The position numbers were made by a program, and so were the translations under genes. The notes beneath the pieces are model-generated. The model saw only the letters and a list, made by a program, of their open reading frames with translations, ran no database searches and had not been told where the DNA came from. 64,000 bases of DNA, from the NCBI GenBank assembly GCA_029641185.1, contig JAPWGK010000001.1, forward strand, positions 508,501 through 572,500, read 5' to 3'. The stretch is from Pseudofabraea citricarpa. Its lineage: Eukaryota > Ascomycota > Leotiomycetes > Helotiales > Dermateaceae. Below are positions 1-11,600 of the stretch, piece after piece. Every line of letters begins with the position of its first letter. Positions within the stretch are counted from its first letter, which is position 1.

Positions 1-727
1 CGATCGCCATGATGAGTGGAGGAATAACCTGGAACGCGAGGGGAAATCGCCCTGTATATATTTTCATCAACAAGTGCTCAGTCTGAGAAAGGAATATAAA
101 GAAAGAAACCACTTACACTGAAAATCACTGTTCACTTTGAAGCAACCGTATCCCAGCCACTGGGCGATGAAGAAACCCCAGGACAACATGAATTGCAGCA
201 GACCGCTGAGTTTTCCACGATCTTGTGCCGTTGCAATCTCGGACTATACGAAATCAGTTTTCTCATCCTGGTGTGCTTTCGAATTATAGACTTACACAAT
301 ACATAGGCACGATGGCGGAAAGCAAGCCGACGGCAAAACCCGCGATAAATCGTCCAGCGATCATCATGCCGACATTTATAGCACCGCCTTGAAGAGCACA
401 GCCGAAGATGGCGATAACGGCACCGATGAAGACGCTCAGACGTCGACCGAATCGATCTGCGAGCCAGGCGATAGAAAGAGCACCAGGAATTGCCCCGCCT
501 GTGAAAGAGGATACGATTCCACCCGTTTCTCCAGAGGTGAGTTCTCCCATGTATTCTTTGAAATATGGTTGGACGATCGTGGAGGCGATGATTCCGGAGT
601 CATATCCAAAGAGGAATCCTACGTGGGAATTAGTAAATAAAACTACAGCTTTCAAATTCAGTATCGGGTTATTCGTACCTCCTATGGCCAGGAAGACAGC
701 CGTCCCTCCAGTTGCAAGACGACCCAT
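1..727 (-). CDS. MFS sugar transporter, N-terminal part (3' end outside window)
   Basis: Plasma-membrane sugar/H+ symporter of the MFS sugar porter family. Visible exons on the minus strand are 679-727, 296-618, 117-243 and 1-51, joined by introns with gtacga/gtaag donors and tag/cag acceptors that keep phase. The first exon encodes MGRLATGGTAVFLAIGG and the second opens with GFLFGYDSG, the family's first transmembrane segment. DRFGRR (cytoplasmic loop 2-3), GRFIAGFAVG and the GKLSGL-type loop follow in order, then QWRFPLAFQ typical of the sixth helix region. About a third of a normal 500-residue porter is present. It is divergent from the rhamnosidase-like gene 1.2 kb away, so rhamnose or a related sugar is a reasonable but untested substrate. 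Family is secure, substrate is inference. Confidence 0.9.
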
Positions 728-1939
728 ATTGAAATGCTATGCTCGTCGCAAAAGTCTATAATCTGTTGTTTCTCTGCGGGTCTAAGAGGCAGTAAAGAAC
801 TATACATTGAATGACGGGGATATCAAAGATTCTTATAGCAAATGCAGCCAAGGAACCCTCGAAGCTCCAGAACCATGTACATTCCGAAAGTTTACTGCTA
901 GTTTGGTTGTTTTGCAAAACTGACTTGCGGGGTGCTGGGGTCAAGAAAGCAACCCCGTTTTCGGTACCTTCTAACCCGTGGGGATGCCTGTACTTGCTCC
1001 CCACAAAGTGGACGAGTCGGCTCCACGTTACACTGGGTTGCAATAATCTGGAGTGGCGGAATGAGCTGGGGCTAGATACTTGCGTACATGATGAAGCGTG
1101 ACATTCTGGTGAGGCTTGAGCAGATGCTGGTATCGGTATGATAAGAAGCGAAACACTCGGATATTACCTACTCAGAGTCTCTCGGAGTAAGAGCAGGAAA
1201 CCAAGAACCAATGACTTTTGTCCATGTTTAGCCAGGAACGCCAGGTCTTGACAAGACATCGAAGAGATTGGCGAGATGCAGTTCTTTTTAGACGCCATCG
1301 GAAAACACTCTTCTTTTGGCTTGAGTAGTCGGTGCAATAAAGAGCGAGGGTCTGACTCGGCGAGAGAAGTTGCTTTAGCAAGACAAAACAACTATGTATT
1401 CGTAATAGTCTTGTAAAGGAGTTTTTACCCAAATGAAATCTAAGCGAGCGCAGGTGCTTCCGTACCAAGAAATTGGTCCCCGCAAACTATGATAATTATC
1501 CAATCAGTAGCTGATTTCGCCGCAAGAACGCCGCCCCCGCCTCCACTAATTCCGGAGCTCACTGTCATGTTATTGGTTGAGAGGAATACTAGCCTCCTAC
1601 TTGAAAAGCCTCTCGCTGAAGTCCACTCCGAGTAGAACCCTTAGCGAGTCGTGTGATAGTGGACGGTGGATTGGTAGAAGGATACTGAAAGGCGAGCAGG
1701 CGATGAGAAATCAGCAGTGGAGAATCCCCAGAACCAAGTCCCCACACCAAGGAAAGCTAGCAAGAGACAGTTCGGTCTTCTGGGACAGCGGATAACCGAG
1801 TGCGGAGTATATCCCGCAATCCTTTTTCGGTCCCTGGGAGTTCAACGACAACCCAACAACATCTGCATTGGATTGAATAGAACATAGAGCAATATCTCAC
1901 TCACTCTTTCCTGGATCTGAGAAGCAGAGAATAACAAAC
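728..1939. promoter_or_regulatory. Divergent intergenic region with CreA-like hexamers
   Basis: A 1.2-kb region between the divergently transcribed sugar transporter and GH78 gene. I see no convincing coding sequence; open frames here use non-ATG starts and have no recognisable composition. Matches to the CreA/Cre1 carbon-catabolite consensus SYGGRG occur as close pairs: GTGGGG at 978-983 with CCCCAC at 999-1004, and CCCCGC at 1535-1540 with CTCCAC at 1541-1546. Paired CreA sites are the functional form in Aspergillus. Such hexamers also arise by chance, so repression is only suggested. Confidence 0.4.
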
Positions 1940-3556
1940 ATGTCTTCCGAGGCACCACCACCTGTGCCAGAAAACCAAAAGGTCGAAGTCGTGAAGACAA
2001 TCTACAACACCGGGTTCGCGCAGAAAGCTGCAGGTTTACTACCGGCCCTGTCGTCACGCATCGACCGTCCACTTTCCGTTGTCAAGTTCGAAGCCGACGC
2101 GGATGCGTATTTCAAATGTCGAGCCGTGCAAAGCTATGCGATCTCCGAGCTTGGATCCAAGACGTTCGGGAAGGGCGACGAGTTAATATTAGATTTCGGG
2201 TCTCATCGCGTCGGCTACATTTCGTTCTTCGTGGCTGTCGAAGGTGTGAATGTAGATGCGCCGGCTCGGCTACGCTTGACGTTTGGAGAGATCCCGTATG
2301 ATGTGACGGAGGACTTGTACCCGTGCAATACGTGGATCAGCACCAGCTGGCTCCCGGACGAGGTGATTAACGTCGATTGGTTACCGACCAATGTCGATAT
2401 GCCGAGGAGATACTCCTTTCGCTATGTCAAGATTGAGGTTATCGATACGTCGCAGAAGTTCCGCATTCGCTTCGAGGATATCAAGGTTCAGGCCGTGAGT
2501 GCGGTTTCTACTGAGACGTTCAATTCCGTGGAACCACTTGCATCCAAGGATGCGGAGTTGGTTGAGATTGACCGTGTGAGTATGGTCACGCTCCGCGATT
2601 GCATGCATACGGTCTTCGAAGACGGACCAAGACGCGATCGGAGAGTGTGGATTGGAGATTTACGTCTCCAAGCATTGACGAATTACTGCACCTTCAAAGA
2701 CTATTCGTTGGTAAAGAGATGTTTGTATCTTTTCGCCGCACTGCCGCGAGAAGACGGCTCATTGCCAGCCTGTCTCTTTGAAAAGCCAAAACTCACTCCA
2801 GCAAGCGACTATATCGTCGATTACGATGCACTCTTTGGACCAATCGTCTACGATTATGTCACAGCTTCTGGAGACCTGGAGACCGGGGTTGAATTATGGC
2901 CTACTGTTTTGAGCAGCATGAAGAACGCCCTGTCGCATTTAGACGCAGACAGCAAATTCTGCTCTGGTGCAAAACCAGGCTGGAAATTCCTGGACTGGAG
3001 TGAAGGACTCGACACCGATGCCGGTATGCATGGACTAGTGTTATACTGTTGTAAGCAGGTCGACAAGCTCGCCTCGGCCATTGGAAAACCTGCTCCCTTT
3101 CCTGAAATCACAGCAAAGATGACGGTGGCTGCATCTTCTTTTTACGACTCAGATCTGGGTGTATTTACTAGTGGACCTCAGAAGCAGATCTCCTGGTCTA
3201 GCCAGGCATGGCTTACTCTTTCTGGTGCTGTGGATGCTCCAACGTGTCTGAGGGCGCTCACAACAGCAATGAAGGATCCTAAGGCTATAAAACCACTTAC
3301 GCCATATGCGTACCATCATGTTGCCGAAGCACTTGCACGATGCGGAGGCGAAGAGAAATGCCTGGATTTGATGAGGGAATATTGGGGTGGTATGGTTAGA
3401 GCTGGTGCCGATACATTATGGGAATGCTTTGATGCGGAAGATTCAAGACGCAGTCCGTATGGGGATTGTCATAACAACTCCTACTGTCATGCTTGGAGTT
3501 GTACGCCAAGTTATCTGCTCAGAGTTGTCCTCAAAGATTACCTCGATAAGAAATAA
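1940..3556 (+). CDS. GH78 alpha-L-rhamnosidase-like glycoside hydrolase, intracellular
   Basis: Single-exon gene for 538 residues. The six-hairpin (alpha/alpha)6 domain of GH78 is recognised from DGPRRDRRVWIGDLR near residue 228, equivalent to the bacterial DxPxRDER...GD motif, and from GADTLWECFDAEDS with the following CHNNSYCHAWS block near residues 475-510, the usual site of catalytic and sugar-binding acids. An N-terminal beta-sandwich-like part (GDELILDFGSHRVGYISFF) precedes it. There is no signal peptide, so cytosolic hydrolysis of rhamnosides taken up by a transporter is likely. It is shorter than many secreted fungal GH78 enzymes of 650-900 residues. The start has the favourable context aacaaacATGTC. 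Substrate range cannot be read from sequence. Confidence 0.85.
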   Translation: MSSEAPPPVPENQKVEVVKTIYNTGFAQKAAGLLPALSSRIDRPLSVVKFEADADAYFKCRAVQSYAISELGSKTFGKGDELILDFGSHRVGYISFFVAVEGVNVDAPARLRLTFGEIPYDVTEDLYPCNTWISTSWLPDEVINVDWLPTNVDMPRRYSFRYVKIEVIDTSQKFRIRFEDIKVQAVSAVSTETFNSVEPLASKDAELVEIDRVSMVTLRDCMHTVFEDGPRRDRRVWIGDLRLQALTNYCTFKDYSLVKRCLYLFAALPREDGSLPACLFEKPKLTPASDYIVDYDALFGPIVYDYVTASGDLETGVELWPTVLSSMKNALSHLDADSKFCSGAKPGWKFLDWSEGLDTDAGMHGLVLYCCKQVDKLASAIGKPAPFPEITAKMTVAASSFYDSDLGVFTSGPQKQISWSSQAWLTLSGAVDAPTCLRALTTAMKDPKAIKPLTPYAYHHVAEALARCGGEEKCLDLMREYWGGMVRAGADTLWECFDAEDSRRSPYGDCHNNSYCHAWSCTPSYLLRVVLKDYLDKK

Positions 3557-3714
3557 ATAGTAAAAAAGCCTTGATTTGTTTTTTTAGAAGCAAATTTGCC
3601 CGCTGAGGTGATCTAACTAAAATCAGTGACTAGATATGAGCAAACACACTTTCTTGAGTCAACTAAGTCAACTCGCTAAATTACTAAATGCCGAGAGATC
3701 CTTGTAAAGATCTT

Positions 3715-5162
3715 TTAGTAAGGATAAGGATCTGGCAAGTCAAGTGGAGTATCCAGCCGCAGCTCATCAAGAATCAAATGCTCAAAAGTACTCGAGTAAG
3801 CTACGCGAGGAGTAAGCGTGTCCAAACCCCACAACTCCTGCAAGAAGCCGAGGATGCTCGTATGCGTATACTCGCCACCCTTATTCTGGCCTTTGTTCTC
3901 CACAATACCCTTGCCGACCCAGGGCGATATGAGGAGAGTGGGTACGCGGATGCCAAGGCGGGTGAAATCAAAAGTGATGTTTTGCCCATCCGGCGCTGCT
4001 TCGACATAGAGCATATCATCGCCGGCCGGCACATTCACAGGCGGTGGGACATGGTCACCAAACCCGCCGTGCTCGTCAAAAGTGAGGATGAAAAGCGTCT
4101 CTTCCCACTGCGGAGACTTTCGAAGGGCTTCGTAAATCCCTTTGATGAACTCCTCGCCTAATGTGATGGGTGATGGTGGATGAAACGACTGGTATGAGCA
4201 GCATTCAGGGTTTATATATGTGAACTGGGGCAAGGTACCTGCCGCAGCATCTTTGTAGAACTGATCCAGTGGAGCAATGCTAGTATTTGCTGCACCGGAA
4301 TCCAAAGTCCACTTGTAGAAAGCCGCGTCTGGGTTGAACCCGAGGCCGGGACCAGTCGTGCTGTTCTGGTAATTCATCCACGAGATGCCGTATTCCGAGA
4401 GCTGTTGGAATATCGAGCGTTGAGGAAGTGCATATTGCGTAAATGCGGCATCGTTCTTGCCGTGCCCATAAGAGGTCCCGGATGTAATGTACGCTCTGTT
4501 GGGATTAGTGGGTCCAGGTACAGCTGCGAACCACCGGTCAAAAAGTACATAATTCTCAGCCATGGAACTGAAGACTCGGATTTGATCATCGGTGTAGTAG
4601 TTGATGGCCTCGGCAGCACGAGTCTTGTTGAGTGTTTTGTAAGTCACTGATTGTTCTGTGACGAAGCCGCGCATGTTTTCTGTTTGAAGACCCGCGGCTA
4701 CTTTTGCTTCGTCTGGGTGCCATGTGCTGAATACTGAATGTGTGTTAAGAAGCGGGTTATATTTAAATGGTATGATTTGTACATACGTTGCATGTTACCA
4801 CCGGATATGCTGTGGTTTGGATCATCTGGAGCAACATCATTGGCTCGAGGACCAGCGCACACATCATCTTTCTGTGCGGGGTCGGAGGCATTCCTTGGAT
4901 ATGTCAGTGTATATTTGATAGACTCTGAAGAGCATACTTGCATGGAATTGCAGTAATTGTGATGCAATAAGCCGTCAATTGCAGGATTATAAGAGAGGCC
5001 TCCAGCAAAGGTATCAAAGGATCTATTCTCTTCAACAAGGACAACTACATTCTTGATCTTATCCTTCCATGAAATGCTACCGTGGTTTTGGATATTGTTT
5101 GGGGCAGCCAAAGCTAGTCCGGAGGCTGCCAGGACTGATGCAAGATTGAAGAGAACTATCAT
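3715..5162 (-). CDS. Secreted phosphoesterase (phospholipase C / acid phosphatase family)
   Basis: Two exons, 4787-5162 and 3715-4733, with a 53-bp intron (gtatgt donor at 4786), give 464 residues. The N-terminus MIVLFNLASVLAASGLALA is a signal peptide. VVVLVEENRSFDTFAGGL is the metal- and nucleophile-site motif of the phosphoesterase family (Pfam PF04185). GPTNPNR, a His-rich turn, and FDEHGGFGDHVPPP near the C-terminal third supply further metal ligands. Fungal members are secreted phosphatidylcholine-hydrolysing phospholipases C or acid phosphatases, often phosphate-regulated. The gene is convergent with the GH78 gene, with 158 bp between stop codons. Family is certain; which phosphoester is preferred is not. 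Confidence 0.92.
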
Positions 5163-6675
5163 TTTTGAAGCTCGCCAAGTTCACAATTGAAAGTATTTAA
5201 ATTTGAAACATGTTGGCAGTCGGTTGTAATATATAAAATAAAATCAGAGTGTCAACAAAGAGTGGGAGAAGATCTACACGTGTGTTTCTTGATAGGTGAA
5301 TAGAAAAGTCAGGACATCATGCATGCATCAGCAGATACACAATAAATGGATTAATGAAAAGCCGTTCGGGCTTCAATATGCCTACAGTGAGTGACCAAGC
5401 AGCTCCCAAGAGATATGGGGGCAACCTCCAGGGGATCTGGCACATGGATAGCTTAATCATTGTTGACTGGCCAAGAGATCTCTTTCTCAGAGGCACATAA
5501 CTAGGACCTTGCATGGTTCCTGGACATCATCCAACCGCTGAACTCACAAGTACCGATTATCCCGAAATCTTAGAGGGCACAAAGTAGCTGCCCCTTGCGA
5601 TCATCATCCCAAATGGAGTCCTTGACTTCCTAAAGATGGAAGGTGGGGAAATATGTTCTTTTAGCGAGGGGGGTAGATGACCACTGACAAGCTCTTCCCA
5701 ACCACGTGCTTGAGCATTCAAGCTTTTCTACAGGAATGGCTTCAAAAGCAAAGAACTAGGTATCAACCTTGCGAGTTCTTTTCTGTTCTTAGCCAATCAT
5801 TGACAGAGCTTTGAAATGTGAAGAACCAGAGAATATTGGTGCTATTCACAGTATGCCCTTTTTTCATACCCAGTGAAAAGAACCAAGTTTCCTCCTAGCT
5901 ATCATGCGCGAAACCCAACGTTTCTATTAATATATCACTTGATTTGACCCAGGCCAGGAAAGCAGCTAGAAAAAAGAAAAGAAAAGAAAAAAAAAGGAAT
6001 AAGAGAAAAACAAGAAAGTTAGATGTTTCGTGACAAGTTCCAAAGAAGCGCGGTGAAACTCTTTAGTTATAAACCGCCAAAAACTTGACTTTTTCTAGGT
6101 ATGCTACCAAAACATACCTATGTACCGCCAGCCCACTTAAGCTTGCTTGTAAGCTGTATCAGACAGAATAGACCACTTAAGCTTGCAGATCTCTTCCCTT
6201 ATCAGTTGTAGGGATCAGGATTGCAGCAGCGGAGCGACTCCGCGGATAATAAAGCAGAGCCAAACAAGGCTCATGTACCTAGGTAGGTATCTATCTATTA
6301 AAACACATAACTTACCCTACATCTCGAGACAGCAAAACATAGCGTAGCATTCCATTCAGACCAAGAATGATGTCATAACGACAGTGAAACGCCATCGACT
6401 CACGCGGGAGCAAACAATTAGTCATTCTCTGTAGATGACCGGGATGCACAAGCTCAGCCTCGCATATCCAAGTCACATCAGACCGGTCAGCCTTGTGACC
6501 GTCCCTCACACCACCACAACGACAACAGGACGCGACACATACACGACATCAAGGAACCAACAAGAAGCACCCTACAACCTATTTAAACTCGTCGACCAAG
6601 CCCTCCAACACCAACAAAAATCAACTGTTCCTCATCTCGTCCCTCCTCCCAAAACCAAAGACAGACGAAACAACG
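5163..6675. other. Intergenic region, no gene seen
   Basis: This holds the divergent promoters of the phosphoesterase and the 2EXR gene. I see A-rich runs near 5970-6010 (aaaagaaaag type) and a perfect palindrome TACCTAGGTA at 6276-6285. No open frame here resembles a protein. Confidence 0.6.
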
Positions 6676-7353
6676 ATGGCCTCGACCTTCCACAACTTCG
6701 CACGCCTCCCGTCCGAACTACGGATCAAGATATGGAAATACCTGTTGCCAGGAGAGCGGATCGTGCCGGTGCAATTCGACAGCGAAGCCCAGCGGTACGT
6801 CTCCGACACAGCACCACACAGTCTGCTACAGACGAACCGCGAATCGCGGAGCATCTACCTGGAGCGGTACTCAGTGCTGCGGCTATCACCCCAGTACGAG
6901 TCGACGGTGTACATAGATTTCGCCTGCGACACGCTGTTCCTGCACGATTTCGACTGCAGTCCAGACGGGGACCTGGGATGGGATCTGGTGCGCTCCCCCG
7001 ACCGGCACCGCATCCAGCGCATCGCCATCGACTCGTGCCTCTGGGATCTGCTGCGCGCCTTCAAGGCCGACGAGCTGAGCGAGCTGAGCGCCCTGCCGAA
7101 CCTCAAGACGATCGCCCTGGTGCTGCAGCCGGACCGCAGAGCCGACCATGACGACTGGACGGGCTTGCTGCGCGGCATTGATGATTGGAGGGATGAGATT
7201 CGACATGTTAATTTCTACGTCGCCTTGCTCACCAGCGCCCTCGCGCAGAGTACTGATCTCGTCTGGTCTCAGGGCGCCCCGCCTGCTGTTACAATGTGGC
7301 TCTGTCGCGACTTTAAATCTTCCTCCTGGCGTGCTGGGATGGGTCTGGGATAG
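6676..7353 (+). CDS. 2EXR domain-containing protein
   Basis: Single-exon gene for 225 residues. The N-terminal FARLPSELRIKIWKYLLPG is the signature of the fungal 2EXR domain, an F-box-like fold that expanded in Pezizomycotina. The family features LLQTNRESRSIYLERY (residues about 49-65) and YIDFACDTLFL (about 78-88) follow in the expected spacing, so the domain is intact. Function is unknown for nearly all members; protein-protein interaction or ubiquitin-related roles have been proposed by analogy to F-box proteins. Start choice is supported by immediate placement of the domain. The gene is GC-rich compared with its flanks. Confidence 0.85.
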   Translation: MASTFHNFARLPSELRIKIWKYLLPGERIVPVQFDSEAQRYVSDTAPHSLLQTNRESRSIYLERYSVLRLSPQYESTVYIDFACDTLFLHDFDCSPDGDLGWDLVRSPDRHRIQRIAIDSCLWDLLRAFKADELSELSALPNLKTIALVLQPDRRADHDDWTGLLRGIDDWRDEIRHVNFYVALLTSALAQSTDLVWSQGAPPAVTMWLCRDFKSSSWRAGMGLG

Positions 7354-8635
7354 GCCGGGTGTAGGCAGTGGTGAGATGAATGAGGCATGTAAATCAATAC
7401 GGATGGATGGATGGAAATGAGGTTGGGGTTTCAGGTTATGAATGAATGAATGAATGGTTGCACGACAAGAGGATTGGAGATTGGTGTTGGAGAGAGTACT
7501 CCTCACCTCCTTTGGACACACGGCTCAATGTAAGAGTTTAATAGAAGTATAATTACCCTAGCATGGATTAAATCAATAGAGAATAACGATGAAATTACGA
7601 AGAAAAATCACAAGAAAGTGCTTTGTTTCACTATACCTACCTGCACACGATGAGACAGCCCCTCTCGCCTTCACTTACCTCAAAGTAGGCACTTAACAAA
7701 ATATTACAAGCAAACAAAGACGTATAATTAGCCATCGTGGTATACTTAATCTCTCTCAGAAACCAACCTCTTATCTCCTTATATTTTCTGTCACTATCCC
7801 AACCCACTCAACTCATCCTCTTATATATAAACAATACCATCATATCTCACATTTTACATCTTATATCTTACGTCCTCCTTATACACTCAAAATTTTCAAA
7901 GCCCTCTCATTCTATTTATCATTCTCAATAAAATTACCATTACGATATAATAAGATACGTAGGTGGCTGATAGCTAGCTAGCTAGCTAACGCGGGTCCGC
8001 GATCAAAGAAGAAGAAGAAGAATCCTCGCGGTACGATTAAGGCGTCGGCGACGGTAAAAGTCTCTAGAGCATAAAGTAAAGCAAAGTCAAGCGCAACAAA
8101 AAAAGAGGAAAGAAAAAATCATGAACATAGAAATGATAAGTAAAGAGAGTACGCCGCCAAAGCAAAACGATCAAACAGATAGATATATACAGCAAAAGTT
8201 TGTAAACTGGACGAACAAGGACCAGAAGAGAGAAGAGAGGAAGAAAAAAAGAGATATGCTTTGTTATAGTCTTTGCTTCTGCTTGTGCTTGTATATGCTG
8301 CTGCTGCTGTGTGTTGCAGTCTTCACTTCTCCGCTTCCTTCATCCTTCTTCCTGCCTAGGTATCTATTTGTACCTATACTGCAGGGTATGTTAAGCAACC
8401 AGCCTCAACCTACCTACCAGGCTGTCACCTGCCACCTGCCTAGACCATCACCACCACCCACCACCTCCAATCCATTCATGTCATGTCCTAGAATACCAGC
8501 ATCCATCCATCCCATTAACCCACCAAAAACGCTCCGCTATACAAACAAAAAAACAACAAAAAAAAAAAGAATTTCAAATATTTCAGGTAAAAGAAGAGAA
8601 CAAGGAGACGGGCCTGGCAAAGGTCGACTTATTAT
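7354..8635. other. Intergenic region with short repeats
   Basis: Convergent 3' flanks of the 2EXR gene and the large disordered-protein gene. It contains (TAGC)n at 7971-7988, (GAA)n at 8006-8022, an AATAAA at about 7927 that could serve 3' end formation of the 2EXR gene, and a half palindrome CCTAGGTA at 8355-8362. The open frame at 8121-8639 is low-complexity and I do not call it a gene. Confidence 0.55.
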
Positions 8636-11600
8636 TTAATCATCCAATCTAAACATTTTCCTTAGCGCCTGGAACTTTTTCTTCTTCCGCGGCGTTTCCG
8701 AAGCAGCACCACCAGCAACGTTGACATCGATAGCCGAGAGGCCCGTCGCTGTGAACCTCCTGGTTCCGAGATCTGGCCGCCCTGCTCCATTGGTCTTGAT
8801 GCCATCGGCTCCATCAGAAGTAAAAGGTCGGTCATCATCCGTAGTCGCAACCTTGGGAGGTGCGGATAGTGGCCAAGAAGCACTGTTCTCTCTCGACATG
8901 GGGTTGCGCTTCTGAAGCTTGGGAGACATGGGTCGGCCTGGAGAAGCAGCAGCAACAGGTCCGTATAAAGCAGCTCGGTCACTCTTGCTGCGTTCCAGAG
9001 GAGTGTCTCGACGGGCCGGGCTCTCGGCGTCTGATTTCCTGACCTTGGAACCGGCGTCGGCCTTCTTTCTGCGGAGAATGCTACTCATGAAAGAGCCGCG
9101 GCGAGCGTGGCTAGGCCGCACAGGAGTAGATACATTTGCAGTTGTGGGCGATGAAATTGTTCCGCGACCAGAGCCCGATCGACGTACTGACCCAGCTGCT
9201 AAAGCGCTGCCGGCATGGGAAGAATTTCCATTTTGCCGAGCGAGAGTTTTTGGTACCCGATTTGATGCCATTCCTGGTGACTTTTCATCGTACTTTTCAT
9301 CATCACTATCTGGTAGGTCCGAAGACTCATCGTCATCTCGAACATTTGCGGGTTGCGCGGGACGACTTGGAGCTGGACGAGTAGGTGCCGGACGGGTAGG
9401 TGCACTCGCTCTCATTGTCCCTCTGCCAAACCCGCCTTGAGCTCTTGGACGGAGTGGCTCATCGTCGTCGGAATCAGAATCTGCAAACCTACTTCTGAAA
9501 GCAGGTCGAATCTCTTCTTCCGAATCCGAGTCAGCAAAACGGCTTCTACGATGTGGTGCTGGTTTTGGTGCTGCCGACTTTGCTGAACTGCGTCCAAAGC
9601 CTAGTATACCACTCCCACTAGATGGGGATTTGGTACGTGATAAGCGTAACGACGGAGCATCTTTTGAAGAATCATAAGAGTTTCGATTATTTTCTCTCAT
9701 GGAAGGGCGCATGCTGACTGGTGGTGCAGCTGTACTATTCTGGCTATTGAATGGTCGGCGGAATGCAGAACCATTCGGAGACAATGATCGAAGACTGAAA
9801 CGAGAAGATCCCATGGGAGATTGATTTCGTTCATCAACAGATCCACGCATTGATCCTCTAAAGCGCGAATTATCGGGCTTAGCTCGAGCTCTCTTGAAAC
9901 TACTGTCGCTGTCTCCTGAATTCTGTCGTCGAAGTATGGGGGCTGAAGCTTTCTTAGATGCTGGAACTGATCCGGCAGACATGTTACGAAGATGTTTGTT
10001 GACGGCAGCAGGGTCGGCTACAACCTCTCCTGCTGGGAGCGATACTGGTCTGTATTTCTTCCGTAGCGATCCTTTTGGTTGCGCCGGTGCTGTCTCTCGC
10101 ATTGAACCTCGCATAGAACTACCATTTGCAGCTGGGCTTCTCATAGACTTCCGCATATGAGTATCAGGTACTGTACTGGCAGGCTCTGCACGCATCGAGC
10201 TTCGCATTGAGGGTATCTTGGCAGGTGTGTATCCATCTGGACCAGTTTTTGAACCCGGGGCTATCATGTAGGTACGATCGGACCTCGAAGCTGGCTCGTT
10301 AGGCTGTACCATAGGTTGAACAACAGTCTTCTTTTTTGTCTTCTTCGGCTTTGGAGCTGGTTTCTTCTCCTCTTCTTCTGATGAGGCATCAGCTGCAGCT
10401 TCTTCTCGTGCCTCGTCCTCTAACATGCGCTTTTTGTCGGCTGTGAGACCACTCCAATATTGCTGTGCTCTATCCCAGCCTTCCTCGGCATTAGGTTCAT
10501 TAGACCGAAGATGGCTTTTCTCGTATGCTTTTTCTTTTGCCTTTTTAATAGTTGGTGATTCCGGGGGACTAGATGCCTGTCCAGTAGGAACAGCCTGAGC
10601 AGGCAAACTAGCTTTTGGTAAAGGACTCTCAACCACAGCATCTAGAGACATAAACCCATCGCCCTCAAGATCAGAGAGATCTTCAGCAGCATCACTGTAG
10701 ATGCCGCTTGAATCTGAATCCTCTGTTTCTTCTATGATTGCTTCATGGTGGTATTGTGTAGCTGCAATCCCACCTACAGCTGGTTGATGCGTTTCCAACG
10801 GAACAGGCTCTGCAATACCTATAGCACCTGGAGTTGGGTCTGTAGGATGATGCTCCACGATATCGTTTGGGGTTTCGTCATACTCTTGGCTCTCAGCATC
10901 AGAAATGTTTCCACCCCAACCCCCAGGCATACTAGGCCACTCAGAAACTGGCTCATCCTCTGTTTTTGGTGTCGCAGGTAGCACAGCTATTTCAGGAACA
11001 GTCCCATTTGTATGATTTGGAACCACTTCTGGCTCTGGCGTGGGACTGCCTGCTGGTTCCACTGAGTCTGTGGTGATGCTATCAGCTATACCTGAGATTG
11101 GTTTGAGATCAGACTCATCTGCGATAACCGACTCTGACTTTTCTTCTACACTGTAAGTACTGCTAGTGTCGTCCGATACATAACCAGAGCCCTCTACCGA
11201 AGTCACCTCCGGAGGTAATGGTTCGCGTGATTTTGAAATATTTGCAGTGTTCCTGGAATTGTGATCTTGAGAAATAACAGCTCCAACCACATGATCATTC
11301 GACTGGCCAAGATGGTAATCTGATGGTTGGTCTGTAGTTGAAGATGGTTTCGTGGGCTCTGTGAATGATTCCGAAGGCATTACCAATGGACGTTCTTCAG
11401 GCTCGCGAGGCTTCTTTTCTCGAACACTACCAAATGAAGGAAGAGCTGGTCGAGGTTTCATAACTTCATCACCGTCATCCTCCATTGCTTGCATATCCTT
11501 CTTCTTCCCTCGGCCAATATTGAACCAACCCTTTTTGACCTGTGGACTTTGCAAAACAGGAGAGTCGGTAATGTATGCTGGTGCTGCATGCCCAACTACA

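Noticed and set aside
1164..1468. Minus-strand frames of 75 and 98 residues
   Set aside because: Two overlapping frames without family features inside a divergent promoter region.
6435..7151. 238-residue frame overlapping the 2EXR gene
   Set aside because: Arg/Pro/Ala-rich out-of-frame shadow of a GC-rich real gene; the 2EXR frame has clear family motifs.
8121..8639. 172-residue frame before the large disordered-protein gene
   Set aside because: Low-complexity, Lys-rich start and repeat-derived; lies in the 3' flank of two convergent genes.
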